From assembly GCF_025905425.1 (NCBI RefSeq), contig NZ_CP109603.1:4418501-4482500 (forward strand): a DNA stretch of 64,000 nt. The letters run 5' to 3'. Numbering within the stretch: position 1 is the stretch's first letter; every line of letters begins with the position of its first letter. The notes under the pieces were generated by a model that was not told where the DNA came from, made no database searches, and worked only from the letters and a program-made list of their open reading frames with translations. This document shows, one piece after another, positions 17,283 to 28,287 of this stretch. Both the position numbers and the translations under genes were made by a program. This DNA is from Pseudomonas putida (lineage in GTDB: Bacteria > Pseudomonadota > Gammaproteobacteria > Pseudomonadales > Pseudomonadaceae).

Positions 17283-18715
17283 TCTGGCTGCGCAGCGACC
17301 TGCGCATCGAAGACAACACCGCCTTGAGCGCCGCCTGTGAACGCGGCCCGACCCTCGCCCTGTGGCTGCTCAGCCCCGGCCAGTGGCAAGCGCACGACGA
17401 CGCCGCCTGCAAAGTCGACTTCTGGTTGCGTAACCTGCGCGAAATACGCCATTCATTGGACGCGCTCAACATTCCACTGCTGATCCGCTCGATTGACACT
17501 TGGGAGCAAGCGCCAGTCGCGATAATGTCGCTATGCCATCAGTATCGGATCGAAAGCGTGCACTGGAATGACGAATACGGCATCAACGAACAGCGTCGGG
17601 ACCAGGCTGTGCGTGTGCTTTTGCAACGATCCGCAATTCAGGCGCACAGTTATCTCGACCAACTGTTCTTCCGTCCGGGCACGATCCTGACCCGCAGTGG
17701 TGATTACTTTCAGGTCTTCAGCCAGTTCAAGAAAAACTGCCTGGAACACTTGCACCGCAGCCTCCCGGCGCTAGCCCGACGGGTAAAGCCCCAGGCGCCT
17801 GTGGCGATCGCAAGCGACCCAATACCCGAACACGTGGACGGCTTCGACACACCCTCGCGCACCTTGCGCGACTGCTGGCCGGCTGGCGAAACCGAGGCAC
17901 AAGGCCGTCTGTCGCGCTTTCTCGATGAAACAGTAGACGACTACCAGCACCTGCGTGACCTCCCGGCCAAGCCCGGCACCAGCCAGCTTTCCGCTTACCT
18001 GGCTGCTGGCGTGATCTCGCCCCGGCAATGCCTGCACGGCGCCTTGGCCTGCAACCGTGGCGAGTTCGACAGCGGCAGCACCGGCATCCAGACCTGGATC
18101 AACGAGTTGCTCTGGCGGGAGTTCTACAAGCACATCCTGACGGGTTATCCACAGGTTTCCCGGCACCGCGCCTTCCGCGCCCAGACCGAAGCCTTGCCCT
18201 GGCGCGATGCGCCTGAAGACCTCGCGGCCTGGGAACAGGGGCGCACCGGCTTTCCGATCATCGACGCGGCCATGCGCCAATTGCTGCACACCGGCTGGAT
18301 GCACAACCGCCTGCGCATGATCGTCGCCATGTTTCTCAGCAAGAACCTGCTGATCGACTGGCGCAAGGGCGAGCGGCATTTCATGCGCCACCTGATAGAC
18401 GGTGACCTGGCAGCCAACAATGGTGGCTGGCAGTGGAGCGCATCCACCGGGACCGATGCCGTGCCCTACTTCCGCATCTTCAACCCGGTCTCGCAGTCTC
18501 AGCGCTTCGACCCGCAAGGGCGTTTCATTCGTCACTGGGTGCCGGAATTGCAGGCACTGGATGAGAAAGCCATTCATCAGCCCGTGAAGTCTGCAGATCT
18601 TTTTGCTACTAATTCGTATCACAATCCAATTGTCGATCTCGGCAGCAGTCGCCAACGTGCCTTGGAAGCCTTCAAAGGCCTTCCGCGCCGGCAGGACCAG
18701 AGGGCAGTATCGTGA
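17273..18715 (+). CDS. phrB: Deoxyribodipyrimidine photolyase
   Basis: Repairs cyclobutane pyrimidine dimers using blue light, with FAD and an antenna cofactor. The N-terminal domain starts MQLIWLRSDLRIEDNTAL. The C-terminal FAD domain carries ELLWREFYKHIL, GRTGFPIIDAAMRQLLHTGWMHNRLRM (about 322-348), the FLSKNLLIDWRKGE block, and DGDLAANNGGWQWSASTGTD. The tryptophans for electron transfer are present. Its 480 residues fit a class I CPD photolyase. It overlaps litR upstream and the SDR gene downstream (GTGA). Confidence 0.95.
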   Translation: MQLIWLRSDLRIEDNTALSAACERGPTLALWLLSPGQWQAHDDAACKVDFWLRNLREIRHSLDALNIPLLIRSIDTWEQAPVAIMSLCHQYRIESVHWNDEYGINEQRRDQAVRVLLQRSAIQAHSYLDQLFFRPGTILTRSGDYFQVFSQFKKNCLEHLHRSLPALARRVKPQAPVAIASDPIPEHVDGFDTPSRTLRDCWPAGETEAQGRLSRFLDETVDDYQHLRDLPAKPGTSQLSAYLAAGVISPRQCLHGALACNRGEFDSGSTGIQTWINELLWREFYKHILTGYPQVSRHRAFRAQTEALPWRDAPEDLAAWEQGRTGFPIIDAAMRQLLHTGWMHNRLRMIVAMFLSKNLLIDWRKGERHFMRHLIDGDLAANNGGWQWSASTGTDAVPYFRIFNPVSQSQRFDPQGRFIRHWVPELQALDEKAIHQPVKSADLFATNSYHNPIVDLGSSRQRALEAFKGLPRRQDQRAVS

Positions 18716-19410
18716 TCAAAGCGCGTAGTTTCTGGGTAACAGGGGCTAGTAACGGGTTGGGGCTGGCACTGGTCCAGCAGTTGCTCGAACACGGGTACCG
18801 GGTGGCCGCCAGTGGCAGGGAATGTGAAGCACTGGATGCACTGGGCGAACAGTTCGCCCCGCACTTGTTGCGCCTACCGGGCCAGTTACAGGTGTTGGAT
18901 CAGGTCGATGCAGCCAGCCAGTTGCTATTGAACACCTGGGGTTCGCTGGACTGCCTGATCATCAATGCCGGTACCGGTGATTACCTCGCCGACGACATCC
19001 CCGACCACGAGCTATTCGAGGCTATCGCCTCCAGCAACCTGCTGGCCAGCGAACACTGCCTGGCCAGTGCCTTGCCGCTGCTGGCGAAGGGTGATGCGCC
19101 TCAAGTGATGGCAATCCTCAATCGCTACTCGGCCTCGCAGCTGTTTGCACCCACCCAGGTTGCCAGCGGCTTCAACAGCACTGCACAGTGGCTTCGCGAG
19201 CAACGCCTGGTGCTCGACAATCTGCAGATCGCGCTGACGGTGGTGGGGCCGCAATCATTGAAAGCACCCGTGACTGCGGCGCAAGCGATACCAGAGGCAT
19301 GGACGGCGCAGAGTGCTGCCGAGGAACTGCTGCGCCGATTACCGCAACGCGAACCGGAACTGGTGCTGGAGACGCTGGACCTGAACAGCTTGTGGCCATT
19401 GTCACATTGA
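18712..19410 (+). CDS. SDR-fold protein with a degenerate catalytic site
   Basis: This 232-residue Rossmann protein keeps the cofactor motif TGASNGLG (about 10-17) and the NAG motif (LIINAGTG), but the YxxxK catalytic pair is not found. The aligned segment reads G-F-N-S-T-A-Q-W, with Phe for Tyr and Ala for Lys. Classical dehydrogenase activity is therefore doubtful. Its GTG start overlaps the phrB stop by four bases, so it is the last gene of the light operon. A role as a non-catalytic NAD(P)-binding partner is speculation. Confidence 0.75.
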   Translation: MIKARSFWVTGASNGLGLALVQQLLEHGYRVAASGRECEALDALGEQFAPHLLRLPGQLQVLDQVDAASQLLLNTWGSLDCLIINAGTGDYLADDIPDHELFEAIASSNLLASEHCLASALPLLAKGDAPQVMAILNRYSASQLFAPTQVASGFNSTAQWLREQRLVLDNLQIALTVVGPQSLKAPVTAAQAIPEAWTAQSAAEELLRRLPQREPELVLETLDLNSLWPLSH

Positions 19411-19428
19411 CCGTGTAGGCGCCGTGCT

Positions 19429-19947
19429 TCAAAGCGCCATACGGTAATGCAGGCTGTAGCTCTCTACACCATCGTTGGGCTGCGTGATGCCGGCATTGGA
19501 ATAGTGAATGGCGCGCACGCCAATTTCATGCCCACCTGCAAAGCGCAAACCGAAACCAATCCGATCTTCGAACTGGAACGCCGAACCCAGTTCGTTGCTT
19601 TCAACCTCGGTACTGGAAAACGCCGCGACGCCAATCCCTGCTTCGATGTAGGGCTTTACTGATTCGCCTGCGAACTCGTAGACGAATACCGGTGCAAACG
19701 AGAGGCTGTGATTACTGGCCGTCTTGTCGCCATCCCAGTAGCTGTAAGCGCCATCCCAGTAACCGGTCAGGCGGCCAACGCTGCTCTGCCACCAACTCGC
19801 GTCCCAGTTAGACTGCAGCCCCAGCCGGTAGACCATGGTCGAGTCACCGGTCTGCCCCACCGAAAACGAAACATCGGCAGCCTGTGCCGACAGTGCTTGC
19901 CCCAAGGTAAAGACGGCAGCCGCCGCCAAGCCGAGCAGTTTCCTCAT
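19429..19947 (-). CDS. pagL: Lipid A 3-O-deacylase PagL (outer-membrane)
   Basis: A 172-residue outer-membrane beta-barrel that removes the 3-O acyl chain of lipid A. A signal peptide (MRKLLGLAAAAVFTLGQALSAQA) is followed by alternating strands. The catalytic block HYSNAGI near the C-terminus gives the His and Ser, with E in GVESYSLHY as the third residue, and the chain ends in aromatic-rich SLHYRMAL. The ATG at 19947 has AAGGA eight bases upstream, so the longer reading is not used. It is convergent with the SDR gene at 18 bases. Confidence 0.9.
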   Translation of the reverse strand: MRKLLGLAAAAVFTLGQALSAQAADVSFSVGQTGDSTMVYRLGLQSNWDASWWQSSVGRLTGYWDGAYSYWDGDKTASNHSLSFAPVFVYEFAGESVKPYIEAGIGVAAFSSTEVESNELGSAFQFEDRIGFGLRFAGGHEIGVRAIHYSNAGITQPNDGVESYSLHYRMAL

Positions 19948-20053
19948 AAGAAACATCCTTCTTTCTGATGCTGTTATTAGTGTTCGCCTCATGCCAGGCA
20001 AACCGGTAGAAATCGGCAGTGGTACGATAGTTCAGTTGCTTTTCACGTTTTTT

Positions 20054-20851
20054 TCACAACGTAAAGCTTTGCACACTGTCGGACTTATGCCACAGCAACG
20101 GTAGGATTTCTCTTAGGGATTGCGGGTCAGCGCTGGTCCAGAAGCGGGTATCCAGTGCCGGCCCCTCGGCCAGCAAATCGCTCGCGCTCAGCAGCCGCTG
20201 AAGTTGGCGTGCCACGGCGGCGCCGGTATCGATGATGGCCACGTCTGCCGGCACCATGTCGGCCAGCAGTGGGCGCAGGAAGGGGTAATGGGTGCAGCCG
20301 AGAATCAGCGTATCGCAGCCAGCCGCCAACAGCGGCTGCACGTAGCCAAGCAACAACTGGCGCAATGCAGGGCTGCCCAGGTCGCCGCTTTCGATCCGCT
20401 CGACCAGCCCTGGGCAAGGCTGGGTGACCACGCGCACATCGCTGGCGAAGCGGTCGAGCAACGCCGCGAACTTGGCACTTTGCAAGGTGCCGGTAGTGGC
20501 CAGCACCCCGACCACACCGGAGCGGGTAGCTTCGGCAGCGGGCTTGACCGCAGGCTCCATACCCACCAGCGGCCAGTGCGGGTACAGTTCGCGCAGGTCG
20601 GCAACGGCCGCCACGGTAGCGGTATTACAGGCCAGGACAAAGGCCTTGGCCCCTTGCTGCTGGAAGAACTCGGCAATACGCCGGCAGCGCTGGCGGATGT
20701 AATCCGCCGACTTTTCACCGTAAGGTATATGCCCGCAATCGGCCACATACAGCAGTGATTCATTGGGCAGCAGGCGCTGGATCTCGGCAAGCACCGACAA
20801 ACCGCCGACCCCCGAGTCCATCACGCCAATTGGCGCCGAACGCTCAGCCAT
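20054..20851 (-). CDS. murI: Glutamate racemase
   Basis: Makes D-glutamate for peptidoglycan in a cofactor-independent two-Cys mechanism. The 265-residue protein starts [21 protein letters not shown]. It has the first catalytic Cys in [11 protein letters not shown] and the second in [11 protein letters not shown]. The start at 20851 overlaps the moeB stop by eight bases. It is the last gene of the hemA-prfA-prmC-moeB-murI operon. Confidence 0.94.
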   Translation of the reverse strand: MAERSAPIGVMDSGVGGLSVLAEIQRLLPNESLLYVADCGHIPYGEKSADYIRQRCRRIAEFFQQQGAKAFVLACNTATVAAVADLRELYPHWPLVGMEPAVKPAAEATRSGVVGVLATTGTLQSAKFAALLDRFASDVRVVTQPCPGLVERIESGDLGSPALRQLLLGYVQPLLAAGCDTLILGCTHYPFLRPLLADMVPADVAIIDTGAAVARQLQRLLSASDLLAEGPALDTRFWTSADPQSLREILPLLWHKSDSVQSFTL

Positions 20852-21599
20852 CGCGCTTGCCGCAGACCGCGCAGGCCGGGTCGCGCTTGACCCGCAGCTC
20901 ACGTATGCGCGTGCCGAGGGCATCGATCAGCAGCAGGCGGCCCACCAGTGGCTCGCCGAACCCGGCCAGCAGCTTCATGGCTTCCAGCGCCTGCAGGCTG
21001 CCTACCAGCCCCACCAGCGGGCCGATGACGCCGGCTTCGCTGCAGGTCAGTTCATCCTCGCTGCCATGGCCATACAGGCAGTGGTAGCAAGGGCTGTAGT
21101 CACGTCGCGGGTCGAACACCGAAAGCTGGCCTTCGAGACGGATCGCCGCCCCACTGACCAACGGCTTGCCGGCAGCGACACAGGCGGCGTTGACCGCCTC
21201 GCGCGTGGAAAAATTGTCGGAGCAGTCGAGTACCAGGTCGACTGCAGCCACTGCGGCGGCCAGCGAATCCTCGTCCAGCGCCTGGCGGTGAGCGACCAGG
21301 CTGATCTCAGGGTTGATCGCCTCCAGGCGCTGTAGCGCCGAGTCCACCTTGCTCATGCCGACGCTGGCGCTGTCGTGGATCACCTGGCGCTGCAAATTGG
21401 TCAGGTCGACGGTGTCGAAGTCAGCCAGGTGCAGCTCACCCACACCCGCCGCGGCAAGGTACAGCGCCACAGGCGAGCCCAACCCACCGAGGCCGACGAT
21501 CAGTGCCTTGCTCTGCTTGAGCCGCAGCTGGCCGTCGATATCGATCTGAGCCAGCAGCACCTGCCGGCTGTAGCGCAACAGTTCCTGATCACTCAGCAT
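20844..21599 (-). CDS. moeB: MoeB/ThiF-family adenylyltransferase (molybdopterin-synthase adenylyltransferase)
   Basis: An E1-like protein of 251 residues that adenylates the C-terminal Gly of MoaD (or of a ThiS-like carrier). ATP-binding [19 protein letters not shown] is at about 36-54, followed by ..[18 protein letters not shown] and CSDNFSTR blocks. The zinc site is formed by CYHCLYG and CAVCGKR. It starts seven bases inside prmC and overlaps murI. It is linked to translation genes in pseudomonads by operon position, not pathway. Confidence 0.88.
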   Translation of the reverse strand: MLSDQELLRYSRQVLLAQIDIDGQLRLKQSKALIVGLGGLGSPVALYLAAAGVGELHLADFDTVDLTNLQRQVIHDSASVGMSKVDSALQRLEAINPEISLVAHRQALDEDSLAAAVAAVDLVLDCSDNFSTREAVNAACVAAGKPLVSGAAIRLEGQLSVFDPRRDYSPCYHCLYGHGSEDELTCSEAGVIGPLVGLVGSLQALEAMKLLAGFGEPLVGRLLLIDALGTRIRELRVKRDPACAVCGKRDG

Positions 21600-22423
21600 G
21601 GCAGGCGCCCCAGGGTGATGCGTTCATGGCTGCCCAGGTCCTTGCGGCTGGCAACCTCGTCAAAGCCTTGGTCAGCCAGCAGGGCGCGTACCGCCGCTGC
21701 CTGATCGTAGCCATGTTCCAATAACAACCAGCCACCGGGCTGCAGGTGCTGCGGCGCCTGGGCGATGATCACACGCAGGTCGTCCAGGCCATCGGCACCC
21801 GCCACCAGCGCGCTGCTGGGTTCGAAGCGCACGTCGCCCGCGACCAGGTGCGGGTCTGCGGCGGCAATGTAGGGCGGGTTGCTGACAATCAGGTCGAAAC
21901 GCTCATCGCCGAGGCTGTCGAACCAATGGCTGACGCGCACCTGGACATTACCCAGGCCCAGGCGCTGGCGGTTGCGCTCGGCCAATGCAACAGCCTCCTC
22001 CACCCGGTCCACCGCCGTCACCTGCCAGGCCGGGCGATCGCCGGCCAGGGCCAGGGCGATGGCGCCGGTACCGGTGCCCAGGTCGAGCACCTTGGCCGGT
22101 GTCGCAGGCTGAAGCTCAAGGGCGGTTTCGACCAACAGCTCGGTGTCTGGACGCGGGATCAGCGTGTGCGGCGCCACTTCCAGGTCGATCTTCCAGAACC
22201 CCTGCTGCCCTAGGATATAGGCGACCGGCTCGCCACTGCGGCGGCGTTGCAGATAACCGGCATAGGTTTCGGCAGCTTCGCTGCTGACGATGCGCTCGGG
22301 CCAGGTGTGCAGGTAGCTGCGCGATTTGCCGATGGCCGCGGCCAACAACAGTTCGGCATCCAGCCGCTCGGTGGGCGATTCGGGCAACTGCGCATTGCGC
22401 AGCAAGCTGGCGATGATGGTCAT
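21593..22423 (-). CDS. prmC: Peptide chain release factor N5-glutamine methyltransferase
   Basis: Methylates the Gln of the GGQ motif in RF1 and RF2. The 276-residue protein has the SAM motif VLDLGTGTGAIALALA (about 114-129) and the substrate motif LIVSNPPYIAA, which binds the glutamine amide. Its start coincides with the prfA stop, so enzyme and substrate are translationally coupled. Confidence 0.95.
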   Translation of the reverse strand: MTIIASLLRNAQLPESPTERLDAELLLAAAIGKSRSYLHTWPERIVSSEAAETYAGYLQRRRSGEPVAYILGQQGFWKIDLEVAPHTLIPRPDTELLVETALELQPATPAKVLDLGTGTGAIALALAGDRPAWQVTAVDRVEEAVALAERNRQRLGLGNVQVRVSHWFDSLGDERFDLIVSNPPYIAAADPHLVAGDVRFEPSSALVAGADGLDDLRVIIAQAPQHLQPGGWLLLEHGYDQAAAVRALLADQGFDEVASRKDLGSHERITLGRLPC

Positions 22424-23505
22424 CAGTCCCCCAGGGCGGCCAATTGATCGGCCTGGTACTCGGCCAACAGCGGTTCGATCACGGCGTCTACGCCACCGGC
22501 GAGGATGTCGTCCAGCGAATACAGGGTCAGGTTGATGCGGTGATCGGTGACCCGGCCCTGTGGATAATTGTAGGTGCGGATTCGCTCGGAGCGGTCACCG
22601 GAACCCACCAGCAGCTTGCGCTCGCTGGCAATCGCGTTCTGTGCGGCGCTGGTCTGCATGTCGTTGAGCTTGGCCGACAGCCAGGACATGGCACGGGCAC
22701 GGTTTTTGTGCTGCGAGCGTTCTTCCTGGCACTCGACCACCATACCGGTGGGCAAGTGGGTGATGCGGACCGCCGAGTCGGTCTTGTTGATGTGCTGACC
22801 GCCGGCGCCGGAGGCGCGGTAGGTGTCCACGCGCAGGTCGGCCGGGTTGATCTCGATCACCGCCTGCTCATCCGGCTCGGGCAACACAGCCACAGTGCAC
22901 GCGGACGTGTGGATGCGCCCCTGGGACTCGGTCTCAGGTACCCGCTGTACGCGGTGCGCACCCGACTCGAACTTGAGTTTGCCGTAGACGCTTTCGCCTT
23001 CGACGCGGGCAATGATTTCCTTGTAGCCGCCGTGTTCGCCTTCGTTCTCGGAGAGAATCTCCAGGCGCCAGCCGCGTTTTTCGGCGTAACGTGAATACAT
23101 GCGGAACAGGTCGCCCGAGAAGATCGCTGCCTCGTCGCCACCCGTGCCAGCGCGGATTTCGAGGAACACGTTGCGCCCGTCGTTGGGGTCTTTAGGCAGC
23201 AGCATGCGTTGCAGCTGCGACTCCAGCACCTGCAGTTGCTCCTTGGCTTCGCGCACTTCCTCCACGGCCATTTCGCGCAGGTCCGGGTCGCTGTCCTTGA
23301 GCAGCGCCTGGGCTCCTTCAAGGTCGCCCTGGACTTTGCGCCACTCTTTGTAGGCAACGTAGACCGGTTCGACTTCGGCGTATTCGCGGGAATAGGCACG
23401 GAAACGCGTCTGGTCGGAAATGACCTCAGCGTCACCGAGCAGTGCGGTCAGTTCTTCGAAGCGGTCCTGGATAATATCCAGTTTGTTCAGCAGCGACGCT
23501 TTCAT
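22423..23505 (-). CDS. prfA: Peptide chain release factor 1
   Basis: RF1 reads UAA and UAG. The 360-residue sequence has the tripeptide anticodon in [16 protein letters not shown] (PxT form) and the catalytic GGQ in [15 protein letters not shown] (about 233-247). Family length is exact. It overlaps hemA by four bases and prmC by one. Confidence 0.97.
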   Translation of the reverse strand: MKASLLNKLDIIQDRFEELTALLGDAEVISDQTRFRAYSREYAEVEPVYVAYKEWRKVQGDLEGAQALLKDSDPDLREMAVEEVREAKEQLQVLESQLQRMLLPKDPNDGRNVFLEIRAGTGGDEAAIFSGDLFRMYSRYAEKRGWRLEILSENEGEHGGYKEIIARVEGESVYGKLKFESGAHRVQRVPETESQGRIHTSACTVAVLPEPDEQAVIEINPADLRVDTYRASGAGGQHINKTDSAVRITHLPTGMVVECQEERSQHKNRARAMSWLSAKLNDMQTSAAQNAIASERKLLVGSGDRSERIRTYNYPQGRVTDHRINLTLYSLDDILAGGVDAVIEPLLAEYQADQLAALGD

Positions 23506-24779
23506 TGCAAGGATTTGTCCGTCGAGCCCTCGTTGAGGGCAAAGAGTTCCTGGGCCATGGCCAGCGCATCGAGGCGGCCCTCGGCCGAGAGCTTTTTCAG
23601 CTGCACGCTTGGCGCGTGCAGGAGTTTGTTGGTCAGGCCCCGGGCCAGTTGGGCCAGCACATCCTCGGGGTTACCGCCGTTGGCCAGCAGGCGCTGGGCT
23701 TTTTGCAGCTCTTCATCGCGCAGGCGCTCGCTCTGCTGGCGGTAAGCCTTGAGCACGTCCACCGCGGCCAGCTCGCGCAGGCGCACCATGAAATCTTCGG
23801 CACCCACCGACACCAGCTCTTCGGCCGCCTGGGCGGCGCCCTGGCGGCTCTTGAGGTTTTCCGCGACCACATCGTGCAGGTCATCGACGGTATACAAGTA
23901 GACGTCGTCGAGCTCGCCGACTTCCGGTTCGATGTCACGCGGGACGGCGATGTCGACCATGAAGATCGGCTTGTGCCGGCGCTGTTTCAGCGCACTCTCG
24001 ACCGCGCCCTTGCCAAGGATCGGCAACTGGCTGGCGGTGGAACTGATGACGATGTCGCTGTTGGCCAGCTCCTGCGGGATGTCGGCCAGCAGCACGGCAT
24101 GCGCACCGAACTGCTCGGCCAGAATGCTGGCGCGTTCCAGGGTGCGGTTGGCCACCACGATACGGCGCACGCCTTGCTCGTGGAGGTGACGGGCGACCAG
24201 GGTAATGGTCTCGCCGGCACCGATCAGCAGGGCCTGGCTGCGGCCCAGGTCACTGAAGATCTGCCGCGCCAGGCTCACCGCAGCAAACGCCACCGACACC
24301 GGGTTTTCACCGATCGCGGTGTCGGTGCGCACCTGTTTGGCAGCACTGAAGGTAGCCTGGAACAGACGCCCGAGCAGCGGGCCGACCGTGCCGGCCTCAC
24401 GCGCCACGGCGTAGGCGGACTTCATCTGGCCGAGAATCTGCGGCTCGCCGAGCACCAGCGAATCGAGGCCCGAGGCCACGCGCATCATGTGCCGCACCGC
24501 ATCGTGCTCTTCATGGATGTAGGCGCTGGCGCGCAGCTCATCCAGGCTCAGGCGGTGATAATCGGCCAGCCAAAGCAGTACGGCCTCGGCAGACAGGTGG
24601 TCCTGCTCTATATAAAGCTCGCTACGGTTGCAGGTCGACAGGATCGCCGCCTCACGGCTGGCGGTCAGTCGGCAGAGCTGCTGCAGGGCGTCCACCAGCT
24701 GCTCTGGGGTAAACGCCACGCGCTCGCGTACGTCTACCGAGGCAGTCTTATGGTTGATACCAAGTGCAAGAAAGGCCAT
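23502..24779 (-). CDS. hemA: Glutamyl-tRNA reductase
   Basis: First committed step of C5-pathway tetrapyrrole synthesis: reduces glutamyl-tRNA to glutamate-1-semialdehyde using NADPH. The 425-residue protein starts [23 protein letters not shown], has the catalytic Cys in [11 protein letters not shown] (about 50), the NADPH motif [11 protein letters not shown], and a C-terminal dimerisation helix. The ATG at 24779 is used; the longer reading lacks family similarity. It leads the minus-strand operon through murI and is divergent from the TPR-lolB-ispE run. Confidence 0.95.
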   Translation of the reverse strand: MAFLALGINHKTASVDVRERVAFTPEQLVDALQQLCRLTASREAAILSTCNRSELYIEQDHLSAEAVLLWLADYHRLSLDELRASAYIHEEHDAVRHMMRVASGLDSLVLGEPQILGQMKSAYAVAREAGTVGPLLGRLFQATFSAAKQVRTDTAIGENPVSVAFAAVSLARQIFSDLGRSQALLIGAGETITLVARHLHEQGVRRIVVANRTLERASILAEQFGAHAVLLADIPQELANSDIVISSTASQLPILGKGAVESALKQRRHKPIFMVDIAVPRDIEPEVGELDDVYLYTVDDLHDVVAENLKSRQGAAQAAEELVSVGAEDFMVRLRELAAVDVLKAYRQQSERLRDEELQKAQRLLANGGNPEDVLAQLARGLTNKLLHAPSVQLKKLSAEGRLDALAMAQELFALNEGSTDKSLQ

Positions 24780-24985
24780 GCAAGGTCGCTGGTTGTGACG
24801 AGAAGCCGATAATTGTCCTCTTTCGCAGGTTCCAGAACAACCACCGTTCGCTATTGTCGTGCAGGAGCGTCGGAACCTGCCCGCCCCTGCCATGGTCGCA
24901 GTTAACCAAATGCTTCGCAGGTGGGTTTGCCACCGCGCTTGTGTCATCATGCCCCGACCGCCGGTGAGTCCTTTTAAGCCCTTCT

Positions 24986-26707
24986 ATGAACAGACCCTAC
25001 GCACTGCTGCTTGCCTTCGCCCTGCTTCAGGGTTGCCAGAGCCTGGCCCCGCAAAAGGCCGAGCCTCCCGTTGCCGAGGCCGGCGCGGGCGAAGCCGAAA
25101 AACCCGTGGTGTACGGATCGTTCAAGCAAGACACCCTTTACAGCCTGCTGGTGGCGGAGCTGGCCGGCCAGCGCAACCGCTTCGACATCGCCCTGGCCAA
25201 CTACACCGACCAGGCCGAGAAAACCCAGGACCCTGGGGTTTCCGAACGCGCCTACCGCATCGCCGAATACCTCGGCGCCGACGAGCCCGCCCTGGAAAAC
25301 GCACTGATCTGGGCCCGCAACGACCCGGACAACCTCGACGCCCAACGCGCCAGCGCCATCCAGCTGGCCCGCGCCGGCCGCTACGACGATGCCATGGTCT
25401 ACATGGAGAAAGTCCTGCAGGGCCAAGGCGATACCCATTTCGACTTCCTTGCCCTGTCGGCCGCCGAGACCGACCAAAGCACCCGCGATGGCTTGCTGCA
25501 GAGCTTCGAACGCCTGCTGGTCAAGTACCCGGACAACAGCCAGCTGGTGTTTGGCAAGGCGCTGCTGCTCAACCAGGACGGCAAGACCGAAGAAGCGCTC
25601 GAACTGCTCGAGGCGCATCCGCCGCAAAACGGCGAGATTGCCCCGATCCTGCTACGTGCCCGCCTGCTGCAAGCCCTCGACCGCGGCAAAGAGGCCCTGC
25701 CCCTGTTGCGTGGCGCAATCCGTGACAACCCGGATGACAAACGCCTGCGCCTGACCTACGCCCGCACCCTGGTCGAGCAGGACCGCATCGCCGATGCCAA
25801 GGGCGAGTTCATCAGCCTGGTCCAGCAGTACCCCGAGGATGACGAGCTGCGCTACTCCCTGGCCCTGGTCTGCCTGGAAAACAAAGACTGGGACGAAGCC
25901 GAAGGCTACCTGCAGGAGCTGATCGAGCGTGACAGCAACGTCGACGCCGCCCACCTGAACCTGGCCCGCATCCGCGAGGAGCGCCACGACCCCGAAGGCG
26001 CCTTGCGCGAATACGCCCTGGTCGGCCCGGGCCCCGACTACCTGCCGGCGCAACTGCGCCAGGCCGACATCCTGATTGCCAACGGCCGCGGCACCGAGGC
26101 TTCGCGCTTGCTCGCCGAAGCCCGCGAGGCGCAGCCGGACATCGCCATTCAGCTGTACCTGATCGAATCGGAAAGCTACAGCAACAACAACAAGGACGCC
26201 CAGGCCAACCAGGTGCTGCAGCAGGCGATCCAACGCTACCCGGACGACCTCAACCTGCTGTACACCCGCGCCATGCTGGCCGAAAAACGTGATGACCTGC
26301 CGCAGATGGAAAAAGACCTGCGCGCCATCATCGCCCGCGAGCCGGAAAACGCCATGGCCCTCAACGCCCTGGGTTACACACTGGCCGACCGCACCACCCG
26401 CTACACCGAAGCCAAGGCGCTGATCGACAAGGCCCACCAGCTCACCCCGGACGATCCGGCGGTGCTCGACAGCCTGGGCTGGGTCGCCTACCGCCTGGGC
26501 AACCTGGACGAAGCCGAAGGCTACCTGCGCCAGGCACTCGAACGCTTCCCCGACCATGAAGTGGCCGCTCACCTGGGCGAAGTCCTGTGGGCCAACGGCA
26601 AGCGCCGCGAAGCCCGCCAGGTCTGGGCCAAGGCCTTCGAAGCCCAGCCCGACAGCCCCATCCTGCGCAAGACCGTACTGCGCCTGACCGGATCAGAGAC
26701 TCTTTAA
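24986..26707 (+). CDS. TPR-repeat lipoprotein
   Basis: A 573-residue protein with a lipoprotein signal ([17 protein letters not shown], Cys17). Many tetratricopeptide repeats fill the rest, for example the helices around [22 protein letters not shown] near the C-terminus. It is probably an outer-membrane-anchored periplasmic adaptor. It precedes lolB by four bases and shares the run lolB-ispE in Pseudomonas, so it may help lipoprotein or outer-membrane assembly. No specific function is established. Confidence 0.85.
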   Translation: MNRPYALLLAFALLQGCQSLAPQKAEPPVAEAGAGEAEKPVVYGSFKQDTLYSLLVAELAGQRNRFDIALANYTDQAEKTQDPGVSERAYRIAEYLGADEPALENALIWARNDPDNLDAQRASAIQLARAGRYDDAMVYMEKVLQGQGDTHFDFLALSAAETDQSTRDGLLQSFERLLVKYPDNSQLVFGKALLLNQDGKTEEALELLEAHPPQNGEIAPILLRARLLQALDRGKEALPLLRGAIRDNPDDKRLRLTYARTLVEQDRIADAKGEFISLVQQYPEDDELRYSLALVCLENKDWDEAEGYLQELIERDSNVDAAHLNLARIREERHDPEGALREYALVGPGPDYLPAQLRQADILIANGRGTEASRLLAEAREAQPDIAIQLYLIESESYSNNNKDAQANQVLQQAIQRYPDDLNLLYTRAMLAEKRDDLPQMEKDLRAIIAREPENAMALNALGYTLADRTTRYTEAKALIDKAHQLTPDDPAVLDSLGWVAYRLGNLDEAEGYLRQALERFPDHEVAAHLGEVLWANGKRREARQVWAKAFEAQPDSPILRKTVLRLTGSETL

Positions 26708-26711
26708 CGCC

Positions 26712-27329
26712 ATGTTCCTGCGCCATTGCATCACCTTCACCCTGATCGCCCTGCTCGCGGGCTGTGCCGGCTTTGGTAGCCGCGAAGCCCTGCAGGGCCA
26801 AGGCAACCCGCAACAGTGGCGCCAGCACAAAGCGCAGTTGAGCACCCTTGATGGCTGGCAGATCAACGGCAAGGTCGGCATCCGCGCCCCGCGCGATTCC
26901 GGCAGCGGCACGCTGTTCTGGCTGCAGCGCCAGGACTATTACGACATCCGCCTGGCAGGCCCGCTGGGCCGTGGCGCTGCCCGCCTGACCGGCCGCCCCG
27001 GTGGCGTGGTGCTGGAAGTGGCCAACCAGGGCCGCTATGAAGCCAGCAGCCCCGAGGCGCTGCTGGAAGAACAGCTGGGCTGGCAACTGCCGGTTTCGCA
27101 CCTGGTCTGGTGGGTACGCGGCCTGCCCGCACCCGACAGCAAGAGCCAGCTGACCCTGGACGGCGACAGCCGCTTGGCCAGCCTGCGGCAGGATGGCTGG
27201 CAGGTGCAGTACCTGAGTTATACCGAGCAGAACGGCTACTGGTTGCCCGAGCGCCTGAAACTGCACGGCAAGGACATCGACGTCACCTTGGTGGTCAAGG
27301 ACTGGCAGCCACGCCAGCTGGGGCACTGA
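26712..27329 (+). CDS. lolB: Outer-membrane lipoprotein receptor LolB
   Basis: Receives lipoproteins from LolA and inserts them in the outer membrane. The 205-residue protein has a lipobox (LLAG-C18) and the LolB core [26 protein letters not shown] (about 53-78), then [16 protein letters not shown] and [14 protein letters not shown]. It sits between the TPR gene and ispE with three-to-five-base gaps. Confidence 0.92.
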   Translation: MFLRHCITFTLIALLAGCAGFGSREALQGQGNPQQWRQHKAQLSTLDGWQINGKVGIRAPRDSGSGTLFWLQRQDYYDIRLAGPLGRGAARLTGRPGGVVLEVANQGRYEASSPEALLEEQLGWQLPVSHLVWWVRGLPAPDSKSQLTLDGDSRLASLRQDGWQVQYLSYTEQNGYWLPERLKLHGKDIDVTLVVKDWQPRQLGH

Positions 27330-27332
27330 TTT

Positions 27333-28193
27333 ATGAGCACCCTTACCCTGCCCGCCCCAGCCAAGCTCAACCTGTGGCTGCACATCATCGGCCGCCGCCC
27401 GGATGGTTACCACGAGCTGGAGACGGTGTTCCAGTTCCTCGACCACGGTGACGAGCTGAGCTTCGCCCTGCGTGAAGACGGCGTGATCCGCCTGCATACC
27501 GAAATCGAGGCCGTGCCCCACGACAGCAACCTGATCGTGCGCGCCGCACGCCAATTACAGGAACACTCCGGCACGGGCCTTGGCGCCGACATCTGGCTGA
27601 CCAAGGTCTTGCCCATGGGCGGTGGTATCGGCGGCGGCAGCTCGGATGCCGCGACCACGCTACTGGCGCTGGCGCATTTGTGGCAACTGGACTGGGATGA
27701 GGATCGCCTGGCCAGCCTGGGCCTGAGCCTGGGCGCGGACGTGCCGGTATTCGTTCGCGGCCACGCGGCATTTGCCCAGGGTGTCGGCGAGCAACTGACC
27801 CCGGTCGACCCTGACGAACCCTGGTATGTCGTGCTGGTGCCGCAAGTGTCTGTCAGTACTGTAGAAATTTTTTCACATCCGCAGTTGACACGTGATTCCC
27901 TCCCCCTTAAGATGCGCCCCGTTCCCGAGGGAAACAGTCGAAATGACTGCCAACGGGTGGTTGAGCAGAGTTATCCAGAAGTTCGAAACGCATTGAATTC
28001 TCTGGGTAAATTCACTGAAGCTCGGCTAACCGGAACTGGAAGTTGTGTGTTTGGGGCCTTCCCAAACAAAGCCGAAGCTGATAAAGTTCTGGCCCTTCTT
28101 TCAGCGACCCAAACAGGGTTTGTGGCGAAAGGAAGCAATGTTTCGATGTTGCATCGCAAGCTGCAAAGTCTGGTCAAGAAGTCGAGTGCCTAG
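27333..28193 (+). CDS. ispE: 4-diphosphocytidyl-2-C-methyl-D-erythritol kinase
   Basis: Fourth step of the MEP isoprenoid pathway. The 286-residue GHMP kinase starts [30 protein letters not shown] and carries the ATP loop [17 protein letters not shown] (about 91-107). The C-terminal motif [13 protein letters not shown] is intact. The last 330 bases use a visibly different, more A/T-rich codon set (ATT, TTT, TCA, GAA) than the first 530, and contain a near-consensus promoter at 27885. Confidence 0.95.
   Translation: MSTLTLPAPAKLNLWLHIIGRRPDGYHELETVFQFLDHGDELSFALREDGVIRLHTEIEAVPHDSNLIVRAARQLQEHSGTGLGADIWLTKVLPMGGGIGGGSSDAATTLLALAHLWQLDWDEDRLASLGLSLGADVPVFVRGHAAFAQGVGEQLTPVDPDEPWYVVLVPQVSVSTVEIFSHPQLTRDSLPLKMRPVPEGNSRNDCQRVVEQSYPEVRNALNSLGKFTEARLTGTGSCVFGAFPNKAEADKVLALLSATQTGFVAKGSNVSMLHRKLQSLVKKSSA
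27885..27913 (+). promoter_or_regulatory. Near-consensus sigma-70 promoter inside ispE
   Basis: TTGACA at 27885-27890, a 17-base spacer, and TAAGAT at 27908-27913. It faces tRNA-Gln (28213) and prs (28336). Transcription starting near 27920 would give a 290-base 5' section before the tRNA, overlapping the end of ispE. Confidence 0.7.
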
Positions 28194-28212
28194 CGCTCGC
28201 AGCAACAGATAC

Positions 28213-28287
28213 AGGGGCGTCGCCAAGCGGTAAGGCAGCAGGTTTTGATCCTGCCATGCGTTGGTTCGAATCCAGCCGCCCCTGCCA
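28213..28287 (+). tRNA. tRNA-Gln (UUG)
   Basis: A 75-base cloverleaf: acceptor arms AGGGGCG and CGCCCCT, discriminator G and encoded CCA, D-loop CGCCAAGCGGTAAGGC, anticodon loop TTTTGAT (anticodon TTG), and a T arm with GTTCGAATC. It lies between ispE and prs and is probably expressed from the ispE-internal promoter. Confidence 0.96.
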
